Assembly (NCBI GenBank): GCA_002937525.1
Contig: PTKA01000003.1
Location: 1 to 13,439 of the forward strand
Source: Alphaproteobacteria bacterium MarineAlpha10_Bin3
GTDB taxonomy: Bacteria > Pseudomonadota > Alphaproteobacteria > UBA8366 > GCA-2717185
Direction: 5' to 3'
Length of the DNA: 13,439 nt
Positions within the stretch are counted from its first letter, which is position 1; every line of letters starts with the position of its first letter. The position numbers were made by a program, and so were the translations under genes. Positions 1-6,694 of the stretch are shown one piece after another. Under the pieces are notes generated by a model. The model saw only the letters and a program-made list of their open reading frames with translations. It was not told the origin of the DNA and made no database searches.

Positions 1-434
1 CGATCGCCGGCGTGACCAATAGCATGCAGCGCCCCGGACAGGCCGATGTAGTTGATATCATGACCGGCGGCCTGAGCCATCGGACCTTCCTGACCCCAAC
101 CGGTCATTCGGCCGTACACGAGTTTTGCATTGCGAGCCATGCAGTCTTCCGGACCAATGCCCAGACGCTCGGTCACCCCCGGCCGGAAACCTTCAAACAG
201 GCCATCAGCCATATCAACCAGACGCAGAACCGTTTCGATCCCTGCCGGATTCTTGAGATCCACCGCAATCGAACGGCGGTTGCGGGCCAGTACGTCTTGA
301 GGTCTGCGCGTCGCACTGCTGATCCGATCGACCCGAATTACTTCGGCTCCCATGTCGGACAACATCATTCCACAGAACGGTCCCGGACCGATTCCCGCAA
401 GCTCAATGATGCGCAACCCATGCAATGGTCCCAT
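1..434 (-). CDS. alpha-methylacyl-CoA racemase-like CoA-transferase (5' part, runs off left edge)
   Basis: Reading the minus strand from an ATG at 434 gives 144 codons with no stop, starting [19 protein letters not shown]. This is the N-terminus of the alpha-methylacyl-CoA racemase (AMACR/MCR) branch of the class III CoA-transferase superfamily. Those enzymes epimerise 2-methylacyl-CoA thioesters by proton transfer, with no cofactor. Visible hallmarks are ELAGIGPGP (res 11-19), [12 protein letters not shown] (26-37), [16 protein letters not shown] (83-98), [12 protein letters not shown] (107-118) and AGHDINY (123-129). His125 aligns with the catalytic His126 of the mycobacterial racemase. The partner Asp lies outside the window. 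A GGGGGA Shine-Dalgarno (447-442) sits 7 nt before the ATG. The gene diverges from the SDR remnant to its right. It resembles the gene at 12846 but is clearly different in sequence. Substrate is unknown. Confidence 0.9.
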   Translation of the reverse strand, partial: MGPLHGLRIIELAGIGPGPFCGMMLSDMGAEVIRVDRISSATRRPQDVLARNRRSIAVDLKNPAGIETVLRLVDMADGLFEGFRPGVTERLGIGPEDCMARNAKLVYGRMTGWGQEGPMAQAAGHDINYIGLSGALHAIGHAGD

Positions 435-457
435 CTCAAAATCCCCCAGTAAAATAG

Positions 458-991
458 ACGCCAATTACTCAGGCGAGTTTAGCGATCTTTTGCAGTCGCA
501 TCATCCTGCCCATCGTCCCGCACATCATCCAGCCCTTCATCGAAAACACGCCGGAATTCTGGGACAAGATCATTGCCATCAATCTGATGGGGCCGATCAA
601 ATTCACCCGCGCTTTTCTGGAGCCGATGATCGAACGCAACGCCGGCAAGATCGTCAGCGTGTCGAGCGACGCCGGGCGGGTCGGCTCGATGGGCGAAACC
701 GTCTATGCCGGGGCCAAGGGCGGCATCATCGCCTTCACCAAGTCACTGGCGCGCGAGATGGCGCGCCACCGCATCAACGTCAACTGCGTGTGCCCCGGCC
801 CGACCAATACGCCGCTATTCGCCAATCAGCCCGAACGCATGCAACAGGCGCTGACCCGGGCGATCCCGTTCCGCCGCGTCGCCGAACCGGGCGAGATCGC
901 CGACGCCATCCTGTTTTTCGCCAGCGGGCGGTCGGACTATCTGACCGGCCAGGTGCTGAGCGTGAGCGGCGGCCTGACGATGGTCGACTGA
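458..991 (+). pseudogene. 5'-truncated short-chain dehydrogenase (BadH-like)
   Basis: The open frame runs from a stop at 455-457 to the TGA at 989-991. SDR similarity begins abruptly at about nt 521 ([16 protein letters not shown]). It continues with [21 protein letters not shown] (catalytic Ser region), the active-site pair in VYAGAKGG (YxxxK), [14 protein letters not shown] and [15 protein letters not shown]. The C-terminus closely matches BadH-type 2-hydroxycyclohexanecarboxyl-CoA dehydrogenases, usually about 255 residues. Roughly the first 95-100 residues are absent, including the TGxxxGIG dinucleotide-binding motif and NNAG. The codons from 458 to about 520 show no SDR character and no ATG, GTG or TTG start. 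The first ATG is at 587, inside the fold, so a working NAD(P)-binding enzyme is unlikely. It is the first member of the operon continuing with the crotonase 32 bp downstream. A deletion junction or an assembly join near 520 would explain it. Confidence 0.75.
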
Positions 992-1023
992 TCGATAATA
1001 TTAGCAAGCAAGCGGAGAAAACC

Positions 1024-1833
1024 ATGAGCGACCGTTACGCCAAATACACCAAATTCGAATTCGACTATCCCGCGCAACGCGTGTTGCGGGTCACCTTCAA
1101 CAACCCGAAGACCTATAATTCGCTGGATGCGGTCGGGCACAAGGAATTCACCTATCTGTGGCGCGAGATCGACGACGATCCCGACATCAACGCCGTCATC
1201 CTCACCGGCAAGGGCAAGGCGTTTTCGTCGGGCGGCGATTTTTCGATGATCGAAGCCAACATGAACGATGAACATGCCCGGCTACAGGCCTGGAAGGAAG
1301 CGCGCGACCTTGTCTACAACATCATCAACTGCAACAAGCCGATCGTTTCGGCGATCAACGGTGTCGCCGTCGGCGCCGGGCTGGTGGCAGCACTACTGGC
1401 CGATATCTCGATCGCCGGCAAGGCGGCCAAGATCATCGACGGGCATACCAGGCTGGGCGTCGCCGCCGGCGATTGCGCGGTGATCAACTGGCCGCTGCTG
1501 TGCGGCATGGCGAAGGCGAAATACCTGCTGTTGCTGTGCGAACCTGTGGACGGCAAGATGGCCGACGAGCTTGGCCTGGTGTCGATGTGCGTCGAGGACG
1601 ACGAATTGCAGGACAAGGCGATCGAAGTGGCGAGCCGCCTGGCCGCTGGTCCGCCGAACGCAATTCGCTGGACCAAATATGCCCTCAACAACTGGTACCG
1701 CATGATGGGGCCGTCCTATGACGCCTCGACCGCGCTGGAAATGCTCGGCTTCGCCGGCGCCGAAGTGCGCGAAGGCCTGGCCGCCTTGCGCGAAAAACGC
1801 GAGCCGAAGTTCGACCCCAAATCGCCGGTATAG
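1024..1833 (+). CDS. crotonase-family (enoyl-CoA hydratase/isomerase-like) protein
   Basis: Protein of 269 aa, the usual length for a soluble crotonase-fold acyl-CoA enzyme. The ATG at 1024 is preceded by GGAG (1014-1017) with a 6-nt spacer. An in-frame upstream extension is merely open sequence overlapping the SDR. Fold markers are [10 protein letters not shown] (res 26-35), [11 protein letters not shown] (66-76, first oxyanion-hole loop), INGVAVGAG (111-119, second oxyanion-hole loop) and LGVAAGD (144-150). The C-terminal [17 protein letters not shown] helix is also typical. Aligned with rat mitochondrial hydratase, the two catalytic glutamates (144 and 164) correspond to Val121 and His141, so ordinary syn-hydration chemistry is doubtful. 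The acyl-CoA could instead undergo isomerisation, thioester hydrolysis or C-C cleavage, as in other Glu-less members such as BadI and MenB. It lies 32 bp after the SDR remnant and 4 bp before the P450, suggesting one transcript. Confidence 0.9.
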   Translation: MSDRYAKYTKFEFDYPAQRVLRVTFNNPKTYNSLDAVGHKEFTYLWREIDDDPDINAVILTGKGKAFSSGGDFSMIEANMNDEHARLQAWKEARDLVYNIINCNKPIVSAINGVAVGAGLVAALLADISIAGKAAKIIDGHTRLGVAAGDCAVINWPLLCGMAKAKYLLLLCEPVDGKMADELGLVSMCVEDDELQDKAIEVASRLAAGPPNAIRWTKYALNNWYRMMGPSYDASTALEMLGFAGAEVREGLAALREKREPKFDPKSPV

Positions 1834-1837
1834 GACA

Positions 1838-3076
1838 ATGGCTGACCGCTACGATCTGAACGACGCCGCGGTCATCCAGGATCCGTTCCCACTGCTGGCG
1901 GAAATGCGCCGCGACGCGCCGGTGCATTGGAACCACGCCGTCAAGGGATGGTTCGTGACCCGCTACCACGATGTGCGCATGGTCATGCGCGACCCCCGCT
2001 TTTCCGTCGAAAAGATGGCGCCGTTCGCCGGCCACGCGAACCCGTCGATCCAGCACAAGATCGGCTTCCTGGCCGATGTCCTGGGCGGCTGGATGGTATT
2101 CATGGATCCGCCGGGGCACACCCGCCTGCGCGAGGTGCTGCAATCGGCCTTCATGCCACGCACATTGGCGCAATTGCGGCCGCGCGTCGTGGCAGTGGCC
2201 AATGACCTGCTGGACGCGGTCGGCGGGCGTACCCAAATCGACCTGATCGCCGAATACGCCTACCCGCTGCCGGCGACGGTGATCGGCGATCTGTGCGGCG
2301 TGCCGCGCGAAAAAACCGGCCAGTTCAAATCCTGGGCCAACGATATCGGCGCCTTCGTCCTCCAGGGCCGCGACGCGCCGGACAAGCATACCCGGACCAC
2401 CCGCGCCTTGCGCGAATGCGTCGATTATTACCATGAACTGGTCGCCGAACACCGCCGGCATCCGCGCGACGATTTGACCAGCCTGATGATCGATGGTGGC
2501 GGCACGTCGCACCGGTTGAGCGATGACGAGATCGTCTCGACGCTGGTGCTGCTGCTTTTCGCCGGGCATGAAACGACCACGAACCTGATCGCCAACGGCA
2601 TGCTGGCGCTACTACGCCACCCGGAACAGATGGCGCTGCTGGACGCGGACCGGTCGCTGATCCCATCCGCGGTCGAAGAATTCCTGCGGTTCGAGGGACC
2701 GGTCTCGACCATCGTTCGCATCGCCGCCCAAGACATCGAAATCGGCGGCCAGACCATCAAGGCGGGCGAGCGGGTGTTCGCTTCGCTGGAGGCGGCCGGG
2801 CGGGATTCCGATATCTTCACCGACCCGGATAGGGTCGATATCACCCGGCGGCGCAATGCGCATATCGCCTTTGGCAAGGGGATCCATCTTTGCATCGGCG
2901 CGCCGCTGGCCCGGCTCGAAGGGCAGGTCGCGTTCGAGGCATTGCTGAACCGATATTGCGATTTCCAGCTGCAAGCCCCGGCACCCGACTGGCGCGATGA
3001 GCTGATTACACGGGGCCTGAACACGCTGCCGATATCCTTTTGCCACCGCGGCCAGGGACCAAGCGATGATATTTGA
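1838..3076 (+). CDS. cytochrome P450 (bacterial class I type)
   Basis: Soluble 412-aa P450 without a membrane anchor, as usual for bacterial class I enzymes that insert one O2-derived oxygen using electrons from a ferredoxin and its reductase. Motifs in order are the C-helix region DPPGHTRLREVL (res 90-101), the I-helix AGHETTT with acid and Thr for O2 activation (242-248), the K-helix ExxR as E281-R284, a GRDSDIF segment (321-327) and the haem loop FGKGIHLCIG (345-354) with Cys352 as thiolate ligand. All key residues are present. The start at 1838 lies 4 nt after the crotonase stop, with AGGA embedded in that stop region, so translational coupling is likely. The 3' end overlaps the ligase by 11 bp. 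No ferredoxin or reductase gene is in view. Context suggests hydroxylation of a hydrophobic acid or its precursor; the substrate cannot be read from sequence. Confidence 0.97.
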   Translation: MADRYDLNDAAVIQDPFPLLAEMRRDAPVHWNHAVKGWFVTRYHDVRMVMRDPRFSVEKMAPFAGHANPSIQHKIGFLADVLGGWMVFMDPPGHTRLREVLQSAFMPRTLAQLRPRVVAVANDLLDAVGGRTQIDLIAEYAYPLPATVIGDLCGVPREKTGQFKSWANDIGAFVLQGRDAPDKHTRTTRALRECVDYYHELVAEHRRHPRDDLTSLMIDGGGTSHRLSDDEIVSTLVLLLFAGHETTTNLIANGMLALLRHPEQMALLDADRSLIPSAVEEFLRFEGPVSTIVRIAAQDIEIGGQTIKAGERVFASLEAAGRDSDIFTDPDRVDITRRRNAHIAFGKGIHLCIGAPLARLEGQVAFEALLNRYCDFQLQAPAPDWRDELITRGLNTLPISFCHRGQGPSDDI

Positions 3077-4700
3077 AATTCAAACCCGGCCCGAACAATT
3101 CGAAGCGTTCAAGCGTGGCGGGTTGTGGCCGAACCGGCTGCTCACCGATTATTTCGACGACACCTTGACCGCCGCGCCCGACCGGCCTGCCGTGATCGGC
3201 TATGAAAGCCAGGCTGGGAGCCGGATAGCGCACAGCTATGCGTCGCTGAACCGGAAAGTGGAGCGGATCGCGCTTGGCCTGATCGAAATCGGCATCGCGC
3301 CCGGCGACGTGGTCTCGGCGCAACTGCCGAATTACTGGCAGCTCACGGCACTATATCTGGCCTGCGTGCGGATCGGTGCTGTACTCAACCCGCTGATGCC
3401 GATATTCCGCCAGCGCGAGCTGTCCTTCATGCTGCCTTTCGCGCAAGCCAAGGCGGTTTTCGTCGCCCGCCGTTACCGCGACTTCGACTATCCGGACATG
3501 ATCGAAGCGTTGCACCCGGATTTGCCGGAAATCACCCATGTCTTCGTGATCGACGGGCCGGATTTCGCGGGCCTGGAAGCGCAACTGCCCCAATCGACGC
3601 GCGACCCGGCAGCCGAATTCGCCGCCCGCAAACCGTCGCCCAACGATGTCTCGCTGCTGATGTACACGTCGGGCACGACCGGCGAACCCAAGGGCGTGAT
3701 GCACACCCACAACACGCTGATAAGCAACGATTTGCAATTCGCCGCCCGGATCGAACTGGACGGCTCGGACTGCGTGCTGATGGCTTCGCCGCTGGCCCAT
3801 TTGACCGGGTTTCTGTACGGCTTGATGATGCCGGTCGTGCTCGGCGGCACCTCGGTCCTGATGGATATCTGGGACCCGGCGCAGGCGGCGCGGATCATTC
3901 AAGACGAAGCCGTGACCTTCACCATGGGCTCGACCCCGTTCGTCACCGACTTGTCCAATACCCCGGCGCTGGACGAATGCGATGTCTCGTCCTTGCGCAT
4001 CTTCCTGACCGCCGGCGCGCCGATCCCCCGCGTGCTGGTCAAGCACGCAACCCAGCGGCTCGGCGCCATGATTATCGCCGCCTGGGGCATGACCGAAAAC
4101 GGCGCCGTCACCATGACCAGGCCGGGCGACCCGCCGGACCGGGTTTTTGGTTCCGATGGCGGACCGATCGAGGGCATGGAGGTGCGCGTCGTCGATGGCG
4201 ATGGCGTAGCGGTCGAAAACGGCGACGAAGGGCGTCTTCAGACCCGCGGCATGGCCAATTTCGTCGGCTATCTGAAGCGCCCGGAATTGTTCGCGACCGA
4301 TGCCGAGGGCTGGTTCGAGACCGGCGATCTGGCCCGGATGCAGGATGACGGCTATATCCGCATCAGCGGGCGGAGCAAGGACGTCATCATCCGCGGCGGC
4401 GAGAACATCCCCATCGTCGAGGTCGAAGAATTGCTCTACCGCCACCCGGCGATCGTGGACGCCGCCATCGTGGCGATGCCCGACGCGCGGCTGGGGGAAC
4501 GAGCCTGCGCCTTCGTCACCCTGAAGCCCGGCGAAAGCCTGAGCTTCACCGCCATGGTGGCGCATCTGGAGAGCCACAAGATGGCCAAGACCTACCTGCC
4601 GGAGCGCCTGGAGATCATCGACGCGATGCCGCGCACGCCCAGCGGCAAAATCCAGAAATTCCACCTGCGCGAAAAGGCGGCGGGGTTGCGCGCGAATTGA
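3066..4700 (+). CDS. AMP-forming acyl-CoA ligase (cyclohexanecarboxylate-CoA ligase / AliA-like)
   Basis: A 544-aa ANL-superfamily adenylating enzyme that converts a carboxylic acid, ATP and CoA into acyl-CoA, AMP and PPi. Core motifs are the P-loop YTSGTTGEPKG (res 200-210), the A4-like SPLAHLTG (241-248), WGMTENGAVTMT (340-351), TGDLARM (419-425), the hinge motif GRSKDVIIRGGENI (435-448) and the C-terminal PRTPSGKIQK with catalytic Lys528. The N-terminal GLWPNRLLTDYFD and the run MTRPGDPPDRVFGSDGGP resemble cyclohexanecarboxylate-CoA ligases of the AliA group, although medium-chain or other alicyclic acids are equally possible. The ATG at 3066 overlaps the P450 stop by 11 bp and has AGGGA at 3054-3058, 7 nt upstream. 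It is the last gene of the operon. No transporter for the acid is adjacent unless the TAXI protein downstream serves that role. Confidence 0.93.
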   Translation: MIFEIQTRPEQFEAFKRGGLWPNRLLTDYFDDTLTAAPDRPAVIGYESQAGSRIAHSYASLNRKVERIALGLIEIGIAPGDVVSAQLPNYWQLTALYLACVRIGAVLNPLMPIFRQRELSFMLPFAQAKAVFVARRYRDFDYPDMIEALHPDLPEITHVFVIDGPDFAGLEAQLPQSTRDPAAEFAARKPSPNDVSLLMYTSGTTGEPKGVMHTHNTLISNDLQFAARIELDGSDCVLMASPLAHLTGFLYGLMMPVVLGGTSVLMDIWDPAQAARIIQDEAVTFTMGSTPFVTDLSNTPALDECDVSSLRIFLTAGAPIPRVLVKHATQRLGAMIIAAWGMTENGAVTMTRPGDPPDRVFGSDGGPIEGMEVRVVDGDGVAVENGDEGRLQTRGMANFVGYLKRPELFATDAEGWFETGDLARMQDDGYIRISGRSKDVIIRGGENIPIVEVEELLYRHPAIVDAAIVAMPDARLGERACAFVTLKPGESLSFTAMVAHLESHKMAKTYLPERLEIIDAMPRTPSGKIQKFHLREKAAGLRAN

Positions 4701-4930
4701 GCCGTCCCGCCGGTATATCGCCGGGGTCATGGGAACAGCCCGATGGCCCCCTCGTCGATCCGGACTTCGCCATGAATATTCTGCCGCCTTTAATGTGTCC
4801 GGAAATTTCGGCGAATAATAGGGCGAGCGAGCGCGCCCGCTGGCGAACAATTCGAAATTACCTATAATTTAAGGCGCTCGTGGGTAGTATTGATTGAGCG
4901 AACATTGAATGAAGAATTGAGGGTCTGGCA
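4701..4930 (+). other. intergenic region between the ligase operon and the TAXI gene
   Basis: This 230-bp gap separates the catabolic operon from the TAXI/kinase module. Base composition falls visibly from GC-rich to AT-rich after about 4795, the same shift as in the genes that follow. It contains a 7-bp inverted repeat (AATTTCG at 4804-4810, CGAAATT at 4853-4859) and a TATAAT hexamer. No strong hairpin followed by a T-run was seen, so the operon has no obvious intrinsic terminator here. Open frames crossing it on the minus strand are shadows of the ligase gene. Confidence 0.6.
4840..4868 (+). promoter_or_regulatory. candidate promoter for the TAXI/kinase module
   Basis: A perfect TATAAT at 4863-4868 lies 62 bp before the TTG start of the TAXI gene, in an AT-rich patch. 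The -35 position is poor: CTGGCG at 4840-4845 with 17-bp spacing has only three matches to TTGACA. The 7-bp inverted repeat AATTTCG/CGAAATT has its right arm just upstream of the -10. This is a composition-based guess without comparative support. Confidence 0.4.
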
Positions 4931-5941
4931 TTGAAAGCACTGGCTCGAATCACTGTTTTGATCGCCATATTTTGCGCATCGATCTTCGTTTCACAAACAG
5001 GCGCCAGCGAGGAAGTAACGTATTTCCGGATCGGTACAGGCGGGATCGCCGGCACTTACTACCCCGTCGGCGGGCTGATTGCCCAATGGATCAGCAATCC
5101 TCCCGGGTCGCGCCCCTGCGACAAGGGCGGCAGTTGCGGCGTACCGGGTTTGGTATCGGTCGCCCAGGCGGCAAATGGATCGGTCGCAAACGTGATCGCC
5201 ATTGGAAAAAGGGACCTTGAATCCGGCTTCGCGCAGTCGGATGTCATTTTCTGGGCTTATACGGGCACGGGGGTTTTTTCGAAAAAAGCAAAGATCGATA
5301 CCCTGCGAATCATTGGCAGTCTCTATGCGGAAAGTTTTCACCTTGTCGTTCGAAAAGGCTCTGGAATCAAATCGGTGGCGGACTTGCGGGGCAAGCGCAT
5401 ATCGCTTGACGAGCCCGGTTCCGGCACCCTGGTCGATGCCCGTATCATCCTGGAAGCCTATGGCCTTTCAGAAGATGATTTGAAGCCCGAATATGTGAAA
5501 CCGGACATAGCTGTTGAAAAAATCAAAAACAATCTTTTCGACGGCTTCTTTATCGTTGCCGGTTTCCCGACAAAATCTGTCGATGATCTTGCCAACACCA
5601 TCGGTGCGGAATTGATCCCGATCACCGGAACGGCCGCGGAGTCGATCATCGATAAATTTGGTTTTTTCTCCGCCGATGTCATTCCCGCGGGCGCTTATAA
5701 CGGTATCGGAGAAACTAAAACCTTGAGCGTCATTGCACAATGGGTTGTGGACGCGGAACTGGATTCAGAACTGGTTTATCAGGTTACCAAAGCCATCTGG
5801 AATCCCAGAGCGCGGCTTCTGTTCGAAAAAGGCCACCCCAAGGCACTGAAAATCACCCTGGATACGGCGTTGGATGGAATTGCCATACCGTTGCATCCCG
5901 GCGCCGAACGGTACTATCGCGAAATCGGGTTGCTCAAATAG
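4931..5941 (+). CDS. TAXI-family TRAP-type solute-binding protein
   Basis: A 336-aa secreted protein. Residues 1 to about 25 form a signal peptide (basic MKALAR, hydrophobic ITVLIAIFCASIFV, then small residues in QTGAS). The mature part has the TAXI signature FRIGTGGIAGTYYPVGG (res 32-48), ESGFAQSDV (97-105), a LRIIGSLYAESFHLVVRKGSGIKS-type core (125-148) and LRGKRISLDEPGSGTLVDAR (152-171). Cys63 and Cys69 could form a periplasmic disulfide. TAXI proteins bind carboxylates or amino acids, normally for a fused-membrane TRAP permease. No DctQ/DctM-type gene is present here; a histidine kinase follows 63 bp downstream. A ligand-sensing role is therefore as likely as transport. The start is TTG at 4931, with GAGGG at 4919-4923, 7 nt upstream. 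The only nearby ATG (4909) stops after three codons. Base composition is AT-richer than in the flanking operons. Confidence 0.92.
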   Translation: MKALARITVLIAIFCASIFVSQTGASEEVTYFRIGTGGIAGTYYPVGGLIAQWISNPPGSRPCDKGGSCGVPGLVSVAQAANGSVANVIAIGKRDLESGFAQSDVIFWAYTGTGVFSKKAKIDTLRIIGSLYAESFHLVVRKGSGIKSVADLRGKRISLDEPGSGTLVDARIILEAYGLSEDDLKPEYVKPDIAVEKIKNNLFDGFFIVAGFPTKSVDDLANTIGAELIPITGTAAESIIDKFGFFSADVIPAGAYNGIGETKTLSVIAQWVVDAELDSELVYQVTKAIWNPRARLLFEKGHPKALKITLDTALDGIAIPLHPGAERYYREIGLLK

Positions 5942-6004
5942 CAATCAGGGGAAAAGACACCCGGTCCAGGCCGGCACGACCAAGAGGCGTGAAAGGTTCG
6001 AACA

Positions 6005-6694
6005 TTGTTACGGATTCGATTCTCACAATTTATCATTGCCGTTATTTCGGCGGTTCTGCTCGGACTGTTCGTCACCATTTACGTTCTTCACAACACGCTC
6101 GTCGATATCGAAGATTCCCTGCCGATAACCGTCACCGAACAGGAACGCGATCTGGCACTTCTATATCAGGGATTTTCCGGTCTGGCCGGCGCGATCAGTA
6201 TAGCCAAAAATATTCCATCGAAACAGCGCCTGGATGAAGCGCGGGCGTTGGCTCAAACGGTCAATAAGCGTCTAAAACAAATTCGAAACACCTATAACTT
6301 CGATAACCTCATCGGCGCGTCGGCAATCCACGCCATCGTAAGTCCCGCCATTTTTGACATCGAACGCTGGCTGAGGGCCGGCGTCTACGATTTTGCTCCT
6401 GGCTCGCGCGTCGTATTGAATTTGATCGACCGGCGCGCTGACACAGCACTTAAAAAATTCGCCCGGCTTTTAAGCCAGGCGCGCGAAACAGCGACGGGAA
6501 TTTACCGACAGCAAGGAAAAAGAATTCAACAATTGCGCCGGACAGTCAATTTGTTGCTCGGCTTTATGTCGGCCATGATTATCGCGCTTATCGTTCTTTA
6601 TTCCGCCATCAAAAGACCGAGCGGGCGCTTGAGTACGCGAAGGACGCCGCGGAACGGGCGAGCCGGTCCAAGAGCGAATTTCTGGCCAATATGA
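6005..6694 (+). CDS. membrane histidine kinase, sensor half (5' part of frameshifted gene)
   Basis: This frame encodes the N-terminal part of a sensor histidine kinase. TM1 spans about res 8-28, then comes a periplasmic, predominantly helical region of about 150 residues (about 30-180), and TM2 spans about 182-200 (LLLGFMSAMIIALIVLYSA). After AIK (about nt 6613) the frame turns to Arg/Pro-rich nonsense and stops at 6694. The genuine continuation is in the next frame. The start is TTG at 6005, with GAAAGG (5991-5996) 8 nt upstream and an in-frame stop at 5990. No recognised sensor domain was identified. The helical periplasmic part resembles in outline the bundle-type sensors that dock periplasmic binding proteins (TorS with TorT). 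With the TAXI gene 63 bp upstream, this suggests that the TAXI protein presents the ligand to the kinase. That is inference. Confidence 0.8.
   Translation: MLRIRFSQFIIAVISAVLLGLFVTIYVLHNTLVDIEDSLPITVTEQERDLALLYQGFSGLAGAISIAKNIPSKQRLDEARALAQTVNKRLKQIRNTYNFDNLIGASAIHAIVSPAIFDIERWLRAGVYDFAPGSRVVLNLIDRRADTALKKFARLLSQARETATGIYRQQGKRIQQLRRTVNLLLGFMSAMIIALIVLYSAIKRPSGRLSTRRTPRNGRAGPRANFWPI

Noticed and set aside
12..452. Plus-strand open frame of 146 codons
   Set aside because: It is antisense to the racemase-like gene, whose translation is clearly recognisable. The plus frame has no recognisable features.
352..1023. In-frame extension of the crotonase gene upstream of 1024
   Set aside because: The extension is His/Arg/Pro-rich, lies over the SDR remnant in another frame, and has no family similarity. 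The ATG at 1024 has a good Shine-Dalgarno and gives the normal length.
4708..4725. Possible terminator after the ligase (CCGG arms)
   Set aside because: The arms are only four bases of a self-palindromic CCGG, and no T-tract follows.
3351..4850. Long minus-strand open frame of 499 codons opposite the ligase
   Set aside because: The plus-strand ligase has every family motif. The minus frame is a GC-rich shadow full of His/Arg/Gly without domain character.
6605..6620. Programmed -1 ribosomal frameshift in the kinase gene
   Set aside because: The site lacks an X-XXY-YYZ heptamer, and no downstream stem-loop or internal Shine-Dalgarno was recognised. A missing A is simpler.
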